Origin: JAEUIZ01 sp046155605
GTDB lineage: Bacteria; Planctomycetota; Phycisphaerae; Phycisphaerales; UBA1924
Length of the DNA: 45,324 bases
Direction of reading: 5' to 3'
Assembly (NCBI GenBank): GCA_046155605.1
Contig: JBJXFQ010000139.1
Span: 1 to 45,324 of the forward strand
Part shown: piece after piece, positions 31,059-39,060 of the stretch
Layout: each line of letters begins with the position of its first letter
Numbering within the stretch: the first letter of the stretch is position 1
Position numbers and translations under genes: made by a program
Notes under the pieces: model-generated
Database searches by the model: none
What the model was told of the DNA's origin: nothing
Seen by the model: the letters and a program-made list of their open reading frames with translations, nothing else

Positions 31059-32822
31059 TCAATCGGCAGCCTGGGGCGTGCGCCAGCGGTTGACGATGGG
31101 CGCTCGGCGGCCAGGCCCAAAGGCCACCGACGTCACCTTGAGCCCGATCGCCGCCTGGCGACGCTTGTACTCGGCGAGGTCGATCATCCGCGCGATCCGC
31201 CGCACGAGCGCCGCGTCGAGGCCGGTGCGTTGGGCGATGGTCGCGGGTGACTCGCGCCGTTCGACATAGCCCTCGACGATCCGATCGAGGTCTTCATACG
31301 GCGGGAGCGAATCCTGGTCGGTCTGGTTGGGGCGAAGTTCCGCGCTCGGGGGCTTGCTGATCGATCGCTCGGGGATCGGCGGGCGCTCGAAGCCCGCGGG
31401 CCGCTGGTTTGCGTTCATCCATCGCGCGAGGCGATAGACCTGCTGCTTGCCGACGTCGGAGATGACCGCGAGCCCTCCGTTCATGTCGCCGTAGAGGGTG
31501 CAATAGCCGACGGCGAGTTCCGACTTGTTGCCGGTGGTGAGGACGATCGAGCCGGTGCGGTTGGAGAGGGCCATGAGGATCGTGCCGCGGGCGCGCGATT
31601 GCAGGTTTTCCTCAGCGATGTCCGGCAGCGCCGAGCCGAGTGCGGGTTGGCCAAGGGCGGCGAGGGCCGGATCGATGCTGACGCGGAGGCCCTCCATCGC
31701 CGCGCCGATCGGTACCTCGAGCGTGCGGATTCCGAGGCGCTGGGCGAGGTTGAGCGCGTCGTCGCGGGCATGGTCGGACGAATACGGTCCCGGGAGGATC
31801 ACGCCCGTCACGTTGGTCGGCCCCAGCGCCGCGGCGGCGATGGCGGCGGTAACGGCCGAATCAACCCCGCCTGAGATGCCGAGCACCGCCGAGCGGAAAC
31901 CCGTCTTGTGGCAGTAGTCGCGCGTGCCAAGGACCAAGGCCGCGTAGAGGAGCGCTTCATTGGACGCATCGGCAAGGGGGTCAATTGCCGGAGCGCCGCG
32001 CGGCGCGGCGACGGTCGGGCTCGGTTCGATGTCCGCGACGAGGAGGTGGCTGGCAAACCCCGGTGCCGCGGCGACGAGATGGCCGGTGGGGGAAAAGACG
32101 GCCGCGTGCCCATCGAAGACGAGGTCGTCGTTGCCGCCGACCTGGTTGACCGATGCGACCCAGATGCCGTGCCGCCGCGCATGGTCGGCGAGAATCTGGC
32201 GGTGGCGCCGGCCCTTGCCGAGAACAAAGGGGCTTGCCGAGGGCACGACGACGACCCTCGCGCCCGCACGAGCCAACTCGGAGACCGGATCGGGAGCGTC
32301 GAGATAGCGCCGCGAGAAGCCAGCGTCGTGGCCCTTCCACAAGTCCTCGCAGATCGCGAGCCCGATGCGCACGCGGCCGCCGCTGGTTTCGATATCGATC
32401 AAGGCCGCCTGGTGCCCCGGGACGAAGTAGCGATCCTCATCGAAGACGTCATAGGTGGGCAGGAGCCGCTTGTCATACCGCGCGATCCGCTGGCCATCGC
32501 GATAGACGAGGAGGGAGTTCGTGATGCCGCGGCCCATGTCGGCACCACCGGCACCGTTCGCCGCGTGCAGCGGGCATCCGATGATCGCGGTGAGGCCGTG
32601 GGTATGCTCGCGACCGATCCGCTCCGCGGCGGCGAGCATCGACTCGATGAAGCCATCGTGCATCACCAGGTCGCGCGGCGGATAGCCGCTGATGCACAAC
32701 TCGGGCAAGACGACAAGCGTCGCGCCCCGCCGGCGCGATTCCTCGATCGCCGCAACGACGAGCCGTGAGTTGCCCTCGGCGTCGCCGACGGTCGGATTGA
32801 TCTGTGCCAGAGCGACCCGCAT
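31059..32822 (-). CDS. nadE: Glutamine-dependent NAD+ synthetase
   Basis: Catalyses the last step of NAD synthesis, amidating deamido-NAD+ with glutamine-derived ammonia. The 587-residue protein is a fusion of a nitrilase-type glutaminase domain and the synthetase. The glutaminase triad is visible as Glu41 (VVLPELCISGYPPRDL), Lys118 (YDKRLLPTYDVFDE) and Cys158 (IGLAICEDLW). The ATP-pyrophosphatase P-loop is SGGVDS at 317-322 (LGISGGVDSAVT). Further conserved parts are ENLQSRARGTILMALSN, TTGNKSELAVGYCTLYGDMNGG, and SKPPSAELRPNQTDQDSLPPYEDLD. The length is typical of the two-domain form. Start at 32822 with no Shine-Dalgarno and a TATCAT box 6 nt upstream, inside the 30-nt gap after the preceding lipoprotein gene. 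Confidence 0.97.
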   Translation of the reverse strand: MRVALAQINPTVGDAEGNSRLVVAAIEESRRRGATLVVLPELCISGYPPRDLVMHDGFIESMLAAAERIGREHTHGLTAIIGCPLHAANGAGGADMGRGITNSLLVYRDGQRIARYDKRLLPTYDVFDEDRYFVPGHQAALIDIETSGGRVRIGLAICEDLWKGHDAGFSRRYLDAPDPVSELARAGARVVVVPSASPFVLGKGRRHRQILADHARRHGIWVASVNQVGGNDDLVFDGHAAVFSPTGHLVAAAPGFASHLLVADIEPSPTVAAPRGAPAIDPLADASNEALLYAALVLGTRDYCHKTGFRSAVLGISGGVDSAVTAAIAAAALGPTNVTGVILPGPYSSDHARDDALNLAQRLGIRTLEVPIGAAMEGLRVSIDPALAALGQPALGSALPDIAEENLQSRARGTILMALSNRTGSIVLTTGNKSELAVGYCTLYGDMNGGLAVISDVGKQQVYRLARWMNANQRPAGFERPPIPERSISKPPSAELRPNQTDQDSLPPYEDLDRIVEGYVERRESPATIAQRTGLDAALVRRIARMIDLAEYKRRQAAIGLKVTSVAFGPGRRAPIVNRWRTPQAAD

Positions 32823-32828
32823 CGGCGC

Positions 32829-32834
32829 ATGATA
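32829..32834 (-). promoter_or_regulatory. -10-like TATCAT upstream of nadE
   Basis: On the minus strand TATCAT ends 6 nt before the nadE ATG (32822), with no Shine-Dalgarno between. Confidence 0.45.
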
Positions 32835-32852
32835 GAGGTGGTGATGAAGCCG

Positions 32853-34643
32853 CTATCGCTCCGGCGGCGCCATGACGTTGAGCAGGAACGCCAGCCGATC
32901 CGCTGCGTCGCTCACGATGTCGGTCGGCTTGGTGAGCAGCACGCGATCGCTCGCGCGGGCGATGGCGATGCTCGCGGCGTCCGCGGCATCCACGAGCAAC
33001 AGGGGCTTCGTGGGCGGCACGGGCACCGGCCCATCGCCCAACGCGCCCACGATCGCGGCTGCCACCGCGCCCGCACCCTCGATCCGCAGTGCCTCGATGG
33101 CCGCGCGCGTGCTCGCGCCCCCGGCGACGACCGCCACCCGCCCTTCCCGCGCGATCCCCCCTTCGATGAGCGCCCGCACGCAAGCGCCGATGGCCGCGGC
33201 ATCCGCCAGCGACGGTGCCAGCGCGACGGCGACGCCCCGCTCGAGGAGCGCCGTCCGCGCCGGGTCAAACGTCGGTGTTGCGTTATCGCCGAGCATCAGC
33301 ACGCACGCTCCCCCCCCGCCCGTCTCAGCCCCAGCCTTGCGGATCACGGTCATCGGGGTCTCGCCCGCGCGCACACGAACCACCTCGGCTCCCGGCGGCG
33401 ACTCCACGCGCAGACCCCAGAGCGGCGAGCGCTCCGGCATGGGTGCGTTGGGGCGAACGAGCGACCACGCGCGCGGCGTGAGCAGCGATTCGTGCCGGAC
33501 CAGCACGCCCTCGTCCCCGATACGCACCATCGCCGAGATGAAGGAGCCGGAGGGGATGGCGACCAAGCCCAGTTCCTGCGCGTGCAGATCAATGAGCCTG
33601 ATCTCGTCGCCGCTCCCTTCTCCGCCGCCGCTCGCTTGCAGCACCATCACATTCTCGGAGGTGCGGAGCAAGTCCTTGAGCGGCGTCTCCGCGGGCCGCA
33701 TGAGCAACTCGGCGTTGCGGAGCGAAGGCGACTCGATCGGCATGAGGCCGACTCGCCCGCGCGGCGCGCCGCGGCGAGTGATGAAATAGAGCGCCTCGCC
33801 CACGCCGAAGACGATCCGCGAGATCTGGTCCTCTTCCCTGGCGCACGGCGTCCAGGGGTGTCCGGGCCGACGAAACCACGCGACCATCGGCTCATTGAGC
33901 GTCCAGGCGAGGGTGTCGCCGTTCTCGGCGGAGTCGATCGCGACTGCCGCGCCGCGCGGGAACGTGACCTCTTTCTGATGCTCGTCGTCGTCGGGGTGCC
34001 CGCCGAGGGGGTGCCAGAAGATCGTGGGCGGCTCGCCGGGAGTCTGACGCGCGTAATAGAACCCCGTCGCGTCGATGTCCCATGCCAAGCCGCGGTCCAG
34101 CGGCCCCTTGATCGGCACGCCCCGCGCCACGCCGGTGTCGGTCTCATGGATTCGCAGCGTCTGACCGCCCGGGCCGGAGAGCGCGATGGCGACCATCCGG
34201 CCGTTGTGCGCGGGCGCGATCCAATCGAGTTTGCGTGGGCCTTCGAGGGAGCCGAGATCAAGGATCAGTTTCTCGCGGCTCGGATCGATGTGCGTCTTGA
34301 TGACAACGACGCGGGGCGTGGTTCGCGGCGGATCGGTCCGCACCGCGAAGAGCAGTTCCCCGCGATAGGCGACGTTGAGGAACTCGGGGAGCCTGGGCAC
34401 GAGCAGCGGTTCGAGCCGATCACGGAGCGCGGGCCGGCACGGGATCGATTGGAGACTGGCCCGAGACGCCGCGACCCGCTGCTTGACGAACGGATCACCG
34501 GCTTGGTCAGTGTCGGCCGGGGTGGCGCGAGATTCCGCGGGCTGCGCCGATGCCGAGCAGGCGGACACGAGCACGGCGAGCAGAAGACAGCGCCGAAGGA
34601 CTGGCGTGCGAGCAGGGCGAGGTCGAGCGGCTGGATCGTGCAT
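32853..34643 (-). CDS. Lipoprotein related to prolyl oligopeptidase (S9A), catalytic part degenerate
   Basis: Exported lipoprotein of 596 residues. The N terminus has a basic start, a hydrophobic stretch and the lipobox LVSAC (acylated Cys29). Residues 50-430 resemble the seven-bladed propeller of prolyl oligopeptidases: GDPFVKQRV, RPALRDRLEPLLVPRLPEF, REKLILDLGSLEG, HNGRMVAIALSGPGGQTLRIHETDTG, GLAWDIDATGFYYAR, TIFWHPLGGHPDDDEH. The hydrolase domain is short and diverged. The nucleophile elbow GGSNGG reads AGGASTRA with Ser511 but without the following Gly, and the chain ends before the region that normally holds the catalytic Asp and His (usual length about 700). It is therefore probably not an active peptidase. 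Start at 34643; AACAAT lies 5 nt upstream. Divergent from the metal ATPase. Confidence 0.7.
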   Translation of the reverse strand: MHDPAARPRPARTPVLRRCLLLAVLVSACSASAQPAESRATPADTDQAGDPFVKQRVAASRASLQSIPCRPALRDRLEPLLVPRLPEFLNVAYRGELLFAVRTDPPRTTPRVVVIKTHIDPSREKLILDLGSLEGPRKLDWIAPAHNGRMVAIALSGPGGQTLRIHETDTGVARGVPIKGPLDRGLAWDIDATGFYYARQTPGEPPTIFWHPLGGHPDDDEHQKEVTFPRGAAVAIDSAENGDTLAWTLNEPMVAWFRRPGHPWTPCAREEDQISRIVFGVGEALYFITRRGAPRGRVGLMPIESPSLRNAELLMRPAETPLKDLLRTSENVMVLQASGGGEGSGDEIRLIDLHAQELGLVAIPSGSFISAMVRIGDEGVLVRHESLLTPRAWSLVRPNAPMPERSPLWGLRVESPPGAEVVRVRAGETPMTVIRKAGAETGGGGACVLMLGDNATPTFDPARTALLERGVAVALAPSLADAAAIGACVRALIEGGIAREGRVAVVAGGASTRAAIEALRIEGAGAVAAAIVGALGDGPVPVPPTKPLLLVDAADAASIAIARASDRVLLTKPTDIVSDAADRLAFLLNVMAPPER

Positions 34644-34680
34644 GCATGATTGTTGCGCGTGCCCGCGGACGAAGCCCGGC

Positions 34681-34686
34681 TACGCT
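34681..34686 (+). promoter_or_regulatory. -10-like TACGCT upstream of the metal ATPase gene
   Basis: TACGCT ends 6 nt before the GTG at 34693. This supports that start over an ATG at 34642, which would overlap the divergent lipoprotein start. Confidence 0.4.
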
Positions 34687-34692
34687 GTGCAA

Positions 34693-36651
34693 GTGGGTGA
34701 CGCCTCGACAACCAACGAGCCTCGGTTTGCGCTCCCTGACGAACTGCACGCCTCGGTCCTCGCGGGGTTGCTGCTGGTCTCCGGCTTTGTCGCGGGACTG
34801 GTCCGGGGCGTCGCCGGCCCGGCGGCCATGCTCGCGTGGGCGTCGCTGGGGATCGGATTCGTGTATGGCGGTCGTGCGGCGTGGGCGTCGATCCGCCAAC
34901 TCCGCGTCGATATCGATGTGCTGATGATCGTGGCCGCGGTGCTCGCCGCGGCGATGGGCCAGCCCGCGGAGGGCGCGCTCCTGCTTGTTCTATTCACGCT
35001 GTCGGGCGCGCTCGAGAAGCGTGCGAAGCGGCGGACGATGCGGGCGGTCGAGGCGCTGCACGGGCTCATGCCAGTGCGGGCGCTCGCGTGGCGCGGCGAT
35101 GCGTGGACGGAGGTGCGGCCCGATGCGCTCGTCGTCGGCGAGCGTGTCCTGATCCGCTCCGGCGAGCGAGTGCCCACCGATGGAGCGGTGGTATCAGGGC
35201 GCGGGTCGATCGACCAGTCAACGCTCACGGGCGAGAGCCTTCCGCGTGACGTGGCCGAGGGCGACGAGGTCTATGCCGGCACGCTGAGCGTCGCCGATCC
35301 GATCGAGGTCGAGGTCTCGCGCCAGGCCGCGGATTCGAGCCTGCAAAAGATTCTCGACCTGGTCGTCAGCGCCCAGCAGCAGCGCGAGCCGGTGCAGCGG
35401 GTGATCGATCGGCTGAGCCAGCCCTATGCGCTGGGCGTCATGGGCCTGAGCCTGCTGGTGTTCTTCGTTTGGTGGCTGGCGCTGGGTGATTCCGCATCGC
35501 ACGCCGGGCGAACGGCGATCGCGCTGCTGATCGTCGCCTCGCCATGCGCCCTGGTCATTGCCACGCCGACCGCGACGCTGGCCGCCATCAGCCGGGCCGC
35601 GCGCGCCGGCGTCCTGTTCAAGGGCGGGCAGTCGATCGAGCGACTGGCGCGGATGACGGCGGTGTGCCTCGACAAGACCGGCACCCTGACGCGAGGCCGT
35701 CCCTCACTCCGCGGCGTGCGTGCGCTGGGCGGCACGGACCCGGATCGGCTCCTCGCGCTGGCCGCCGCCCTCGAGGTCGGCTCGACGCACCCGATCGCTA
35801 CCGCGGTGGTCGAGGCCGCACGCGCGCTGAGGATCCCGACCGGCGAGTCGATCCAGGATTTGCCCGGTCGCGGGCTGGCCGGGGTGGTGGACGGTGCCGA
35901 GGCGCGGCTCGGGACGGTCGAGCACGTCGAGGAACTGGTCGCGGAGAGCGATCGGGCGGCGATGCGGGATGCGGTGGCGGGCGCTCGCGCGCGGGGTGAA
36001 CTGGCGGTGGCCGTTGTCGGCGGGGGAGCGGCGGATGGGAGCGGGCGGCTGGCCGGCGTCCTGGTGCTGGCCGACCCGATCCGGCCCGGCGCGGCGGAAA
36101 TGGTCGAGGGCTTGCATCGGCTGGGCGTCAGGCCGATCGTCATGCTCACGGGCGACCACCCGACGACGGCGGCGCTGGTGGCGAAAGAGGTCGGGATTGA
36201 TCGGTGGGAGGCGGGGCTGTTGCCGGCGGACAAGGTGCGGTTGGTGCGCGAGGCAAAGCGGAACGGGGGCGCGCCGCGGCGTGTGGGCGTGATCGGCGAC
36301 GGGGTGAACGACGCGCCGGCGCTGGCCGCGGCGGATGTCTCGGTGGCCATCGGTTCCATCGGCTCGGACGCGGCGCTCGAATCGGCGGACATTGTCACGC
36401 TGAGCGAGGATCTGCGGGTGATCCCCTGGGCGGTGGCGCTGGCCCGGCGGACTCGTGCAATCGTCGCGTTCAATCTCTCGCTCGCGGTGGGCGTGATCGT
36501 GGTGATGGGCGTGCTGACGCTGGTGGGCTCGCGAATCGGGCGGGACGTGGGGCTTCCGATCGCGGTGGTGGCGCACGAGGGCGGGACGCTGCTCGTGGTG
36601 CTGAACTCACTGCGGCTTTTGGGTGCGCGGGGTGTGCCGGGGCATGGGTAG
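34693..36651 (+). CDS. P1B-4-type heavy-metal-transporting ATPase
   Basis: Inner-membrane ATP-driven exporter of transition metals; P1B-4 pumps typically move Co2+, Fe2+ or Ni2+. The 652 residues show six to seven helices, the metal motif SPC (Ser283-Pro-Cys285, IVASPCALVIATP), phosphorylation site DKTGTLT (Asp327), the HP nucleotide motif STHPIATAVVEAA, actuator motif STLTGESLP, MLTGDHPTTA and hinge GDGVNDAPALAAADV. The last helix has AHEGGTLLVVLNSLRLL (His628), the HEGGT signature that marks P1B-4. There is no N-terminal metal-binding HMA domain, as is usual for the group. GTG at 34693 is favoured by a TACGCT box 6 nt upstream; an ATG at 34642 would add a Cys-rich MHDCCACP. The Rrf2 gene follows and may regulate it. 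Exact metal not decidable. Confidence 0.92.
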   Translation: MGDASTTNEPRFALPDELHASVLAGLLLVSGFVAGLVRGVAGPAAMLAWASLGIGFVYGGRAAWASIRQLRVDIDVLMIVAAVLAAAMGQPAEGALLLVLFTLSGALEKRAKRRTMRAVEALHGLMPVRALAWRGDAWTEVRPDALVVGERVLIRSGERVPTDGAVVSGRGSIDQSTLTGESLPRDVAEGDEVYAGTLSVADPIEVEVSRQAADSSLQKILDLVVSAQQQREPVQRVIDRLSQPYALGVMGLSLLVFFVWWLALGDSASHAGRTAIALLIVASPCALVIATPTATLAAISRAARAGVLFKGGQSIERLARMTAVCLDKTGTLTRGRPSLRGVRALGGTDPDRLLALAAALEVGSTHPIATAVVEAARALRIPTGESIQDLPGRGLAGVVDGAEARLGTVEHVEELVAESDRAAMRDAVAGARARGELAVAVVGGGAADGSGRLAGVLVLADPIRPGAAEMVEGLHRLGVRPIVMLTGDHPTTAALVAKEVGIDRWEAGLLPADKVRLVREAKRNGGAPRRVGVIGDGVNDAPALAAADVSVAIGSIGSDAALESADIVTLSEDLRVIPWAVALARRTRAIVAFNLSLAVGVIVVMGVLTLVGSRIGRDVGLPIAVVAHEGGTLLVVLNSLRLLGARGVPGHG

Positions 36652-36659
36652 GGGGCTAC

Positions 36660-36694
36660 CGCAGCGCGAGATGGCTGCGCGGCGCTTTCGTTTG
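36660..36694 (+). terminator. Possible terminator after the metal ATPase gene
   Basis: CGCAGC (36660-36665) pairs with GCTGCG (36674-36679) across an 8-nt loop, followed shortly by the T-containing run CTTTCGTTTG. The stem is short and the T-run interrupted. Confidence 0.4.
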
Positions 36695-36749
36695 CCGTTG
36701 TTGTGCATGAGGGCCGAATAGTCGTGCGTGGCCAAGGCGGCGACTCCGC

Positions 36750-36755
36750 TAGAAT
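36750..36755 (+). promoter_or_regulatory. -10-like TAGAAT for the Rrf2 gene
   Basis: TAGAAT lies 39 nt before the ATG at 36795, leaving a short leader that contains a GGAG ribosome-binding site 6 nt before the start. No convincing -35 box is seen. Confidence 0.4.
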
Positions 36756-36794
36756 GCGCGAGCAAGTACGGTTGTCGGGGGGCTGGAGCAGTGG

Positions 36795-37256
36795 ATGTTC
36801 TCGCAGACCGCCGAGTATGCGATGCGTGCGATGGCGTATCTGGCGCTCACGCCCAATGAGTTGTTGCCGACATCGGTGCTGGCCAAGCACACGAAGGTGC
36901 CGTTGAACTACCTGGCAAAGGTGCTGCAGCAACTTGGGAACGCGCGGCTGATCGTCGGGCGGCGCGGGGTGGGCGGGGGTTACAGGCTCGCGCGGCCGGC
37001 GAAGGACATCCGGCTGCTCGAGGTGATCAACGCGGTGACGACGGTCGCGCGGATCACGACGTGCCCGCTGGGAATTTCGACCCACGGGACGAACCTGTGT
37101 CCGCTGCATCGCAAAGCGGACGAGGCGGCGGCGGCGGTGATCCGTGTCTTTGACGGCACGACACTGCTCGACCTGATCAGCCAGCCGGGGGCGAACACGC
37201 CGCTCTGCGAGACGAAATCGACGGCTCAGTTGACGGTCTCGGCGTCGAAGCGATAG
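36795..37256 (+). CDS. Rrf2-family transcriptional regulator
   Basis: Winged-helix regulator of 153 residues in the Rrf2 family (IscR, NsrR, RirA, CymR). The N terminus, MFSQTAEYAMRAMAYLAL, and the HTH PTSVLAKHTKVPLNYLAKVLQQLGNARLIVGRRGVGGGYRLARP are highly typical. The cluster-binding region reads TTCPLGISTHGTNLCPLHRKAD, with Cys90 and Cys102 plus His98 and His105. That is one Cys fewer than the three of IscR (Cys92, Cys98, Cys104), so it may bind an Fe-S cluster with a His or another ligand, or none. The gene has its own -10-like TAGAAT and a GGAG site 6 nt before the ATG. Its position just downstream of the P1B-4 ATPase suggests metal- or redox-linked control of that pump (inference). Confidence 0.92.
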   Translation: MFSQTAEYAMRAMAYLALTPNELLPTSVLAKHTKVPLNYLAKVLQQLGNARLIVGRRGVGGGYRLARPAKDIRLLEVINAVTTVARITTCPLGISTHGTNLCPLHRKADEAAAAVIRVFDGTTLLDLISQPGANTPLCETKSTAQLTVSASKR

Positions 37257-37301
37257 ACAACCAAAGAGCGGCAGGGGTCCAGCGAGCGCCGCGCGCGGTG
37301 A

Positions 37302-37307
37302 TACGCT
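37302..37307 (+). promoter_or_regulatory. -10-like TACGCT for lysS
   Basis: TACGCT in the context GATACGCTCTGGGCG lies 69 nt before the chosen start, giving a leader of about 60 nt with its own Shine-Dalgarno. Confidence 0.35.
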
Positions 37308-37376
37308 CTGGGCGAAGTTGCACAGGCCGGACGCCGCGGGCGCGAGGGCAAAGGCGAGATGAAGGAGCAGGAACCC

Positions 37377-39050
37377 ATGACGGAACCGCAGGTCGAGCCG
37401 CATCGCCTCGAGCAGCAGCGCCGAGAGAACCGGGCGGCGGTCGAGGCGCTGGGATTGGAGCCGTATGGCACGGCGCGGCGTGATCTCGTTTCGCTCGCCG
37501 AGGCGATCGCGAGGTATGACGCCAAGGCCGACCATGAGTATGCCGCGGCAAAGAAGGCCGAGAAAGCCGCCCCGGAGGGGCGGGGTACCCAGGAGCGAGC
37601 CAACGAAGCGGTCGGCCCGGAGGTCCGACCTACCCAAGATCGCCGACCTGTGGTGGCGGTCGCGGGGCGGGTGATGCTGCACCGCGACAACGGGAAGTTG
37701 ATCTGGATCAACCTGCGCGACGCGACGGGCGACTTGCAGATCGCGGTCAGCCAGCGGGAGTGCGCGGCACCGGGGTTTGACTTGGCGCGGCTGACGGACC
37801 TCGGGGATGTGGTGGTCGCGCGCGGGCCGCTCGTCAAGACCAAGACCGGCGAGGTGACGGTCTGGGCGTCGTCGCTGGTTCCGGGGGCGAAGTGCCTGGT
37901 GCCGCCGCCCGAGAAGCACGCGGGGCTGCACGACGTGGAGTTGCGGTATCGGCAGCGGTATGTGGACCTCTGGTCGAACCCGGAGACGCTGCGCGTGTTC
38001 GAGGCGCGGTCGCGGATCGTCTCGTGCATCCGGCGGGAGTTGGACGCGCGGGGCTACGCGGAGGTCGAGACGCCGATGCTGCAGGTGCTGGCGGGCGGGG
38101 CGGCGGCGCGGCCGTTCAAGACCCACATGAACGCGCTGGACATTGACTTGTTTCTCAGGATCGCGCCGGAGTTGTACCTCAAGCGGCTGCTGGTGGGCGG
38201 GATGTCGCGGGTCTACGAGATCAATCGCAACTTCCGCAACGAGGGCCTCGACAAGCAGCACAATCCCGAGTTCACGATGCTCGAGGCGTATCACGCCTTC
38301 GGCGACTGCGAGACGGTGATGCGGATGACGGAAGAGGTCATCCGGGCGTGCGCGGCGATGGTGGCGGGCATGACCCGCGCGGCTGACGAGCCCGAAGCGT
38401 CAGCGACGGGTTCTCCGGGACCGCTCGCTCACGCTCGCGGCTCGTTGAGCCTTCCCTTCGGCGACGTGATGGTGGACTATGGCTCGCCGTTCGCGCGGGT
38501 GACGTACGCGGAGTTGTTCGAGCGGGCGCTGGGCTTCCCGATGAGCAACGTCGCGCGGGCGCGACAGGAAGCGGCGGCGCGGCACGTTGTCTCCGCCGAG
38601 GCCGCGATGAAGATGGACGGCATCCTCGTGGTCAACGAGTTGTTCGAGGACGTGGCCGAGAAGAGCCTCGACCCGGGCAAGCCGACGTTCATCATGGAGT
38701 ATCCGGCGGCGCTGTCGCCTTTGACGCGGCCCAAGCCGGGCTCGCCGGCGGTGGCGGAGCGAGCGGACCTATTCATCGGGCACATGGAGGTGGCGCCGCA
38801 CTACACGGAACTGAACGACCCGGACGTTCAGACGGCGAAGTTTCGCGAGCAACTGGCGGGGCTGGACGCGGACAAGAGCGCGGAGGAGAACACGTTCCGC
38901 ACATTCGACGAGGACTTCATCCGGGCGCTGAAGGTGGGGATGCCGCCGGCGGGGGGGATGGGCCTGGGGATCGATCGGCTGACGATGCTGCTGACGAACC
39001 AGCGGACGATCCGGGACGTGGTGCTGTTCCCGATGATGAGGCCGGAGTAA
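37377..39050 (+). CDS. lysS: Lysyl-tRNA synthetase (class II) with repeat-derived insertions
   Basis: Charges tRNA-Lys with lysine. The 557 residues show an N-terminal helix (EQQRRENRAAVEALGLEPYG), the OB-fold anticodon-binding domain (VAVAGRVMLHRDNGKLIWINLRDATGDLQIAV), and class II motifs: motif 1 region RSRIVSCIRRELDARGYAEVETPMLQ, motif 2 NRNFRNEGLDKQHNPEFTMLEAY, motif 3 GMGLGIDRLTMLLTNQRTIRDVVLFPMMRP. Two inserts are visible. Residues about 64-87, between the N-terminal helix and OB fold, come from two tandem hairpin repeats (37567-37636). Residues about 335-360 (DEPEASATG...LAHARGSL) come from a third palindromic segment (from 38382). AAGGAG 9 nt upstream favours 37377; an in-frame ATG at 37359 is an alternative. 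It ends convergently, 10 nt from phhA. Confidence 0.96.
   Translation: MTEPQVEPHRLEQQRRENRAAVEALGLEPYGTARRDLVSLAEAIARYDAKADHEYAAAKKAEKAAPEGRGTQERANEAVGPEVRPTQDRRPVVAVAGRVMLHRDNGKLIWINLRDATGDLQIAVSQRECAAPGFDLARLTDLGDVVVARGPLVKTKTGEVTVWASSLVPGAKCLVPPPEKHAGLHDVELRYRQRYVDLWSNPETLRVFEARSRIVSCIRRELDARGYAEVETPMLQVLAGGAAARPFKTHMNALDIDLFLRIAPELYLKRLLVGGMSRVYEINRNFRNEGLDKQHNPEFTMLEAYHAFGDCETVMRMTEEVIRACAAMVAGMTRAADEPEASATGSPGPLAHARGSLSLPFGDVMVDYGSPFARVTYAELFERALGFPMSNVARARQEAAARHVVSAEAAMKMDGILVVNELFEDVAEKSLDPGKPTFIMEYPAALSPLTRPKPGSPAVAERADLFIGHMEVAPHYTELNDPDVQTAKFREQLAGLDADKSAEENTFRTFDEDFIRALKVGMPPAGGMGLGIDRLTMLLTNQRTIRDVVLFPMMRPE
37567..37636. repeat. Two tandem hairpin repeats, each followed by TACCCA, within lysS
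   Basis: Copy 1 is CCGCCCC-GGA-GGGGCGG (37567-37583) then GGTACCCA; it is identical over 25 bases to a copy in mnmE (30077-30101). Copy 2 is GGTCGG (37610-37615), a 9-nt loop with CCGGAGG, CCGACC (37625-37630), then TACCCA. The stems differ in sequence but both pair fully, and the loop core and TACCCA tail are shared. Confidence 0.75.
38382..38404. repeat. Palindromic segment inserted in frame in lysS
   Basis: GCTGACG (38382-38388) and CGTCAGC (38398-38404) form a perfect 7-bp stem around AGCCCGAAG. The following bases to about 38450 (CGCTCGCTCACGCTCGCGGCTCG) are also repetitive. The translated segment is absent from the normal lysS architecture. Confidence 0.55.
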
Positions 39051-39060
39051 CGGCGACCGC

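Noticed and set aside
34642..34692. N-terminal extension MHDCCACP of the metal ATPase as a metal-binding head
   Set aside because: The ATG at 34642 overlaps the start codon of the divergent lipoprotein gene and would need a promoter inside it. A -10-like box just before the GTG at 34693 gives a better start.
35424..38294. Very long open frame on the minus strand opposite the metal ATPase, rrf2 and lysS
   Set aside because: Its translation is low-complexity Arg/Pro/Ala/Ser-rich, has no motif, and spans three well-recognised genes on the other strand. High third-position GC leaves antisense frames open by chance.
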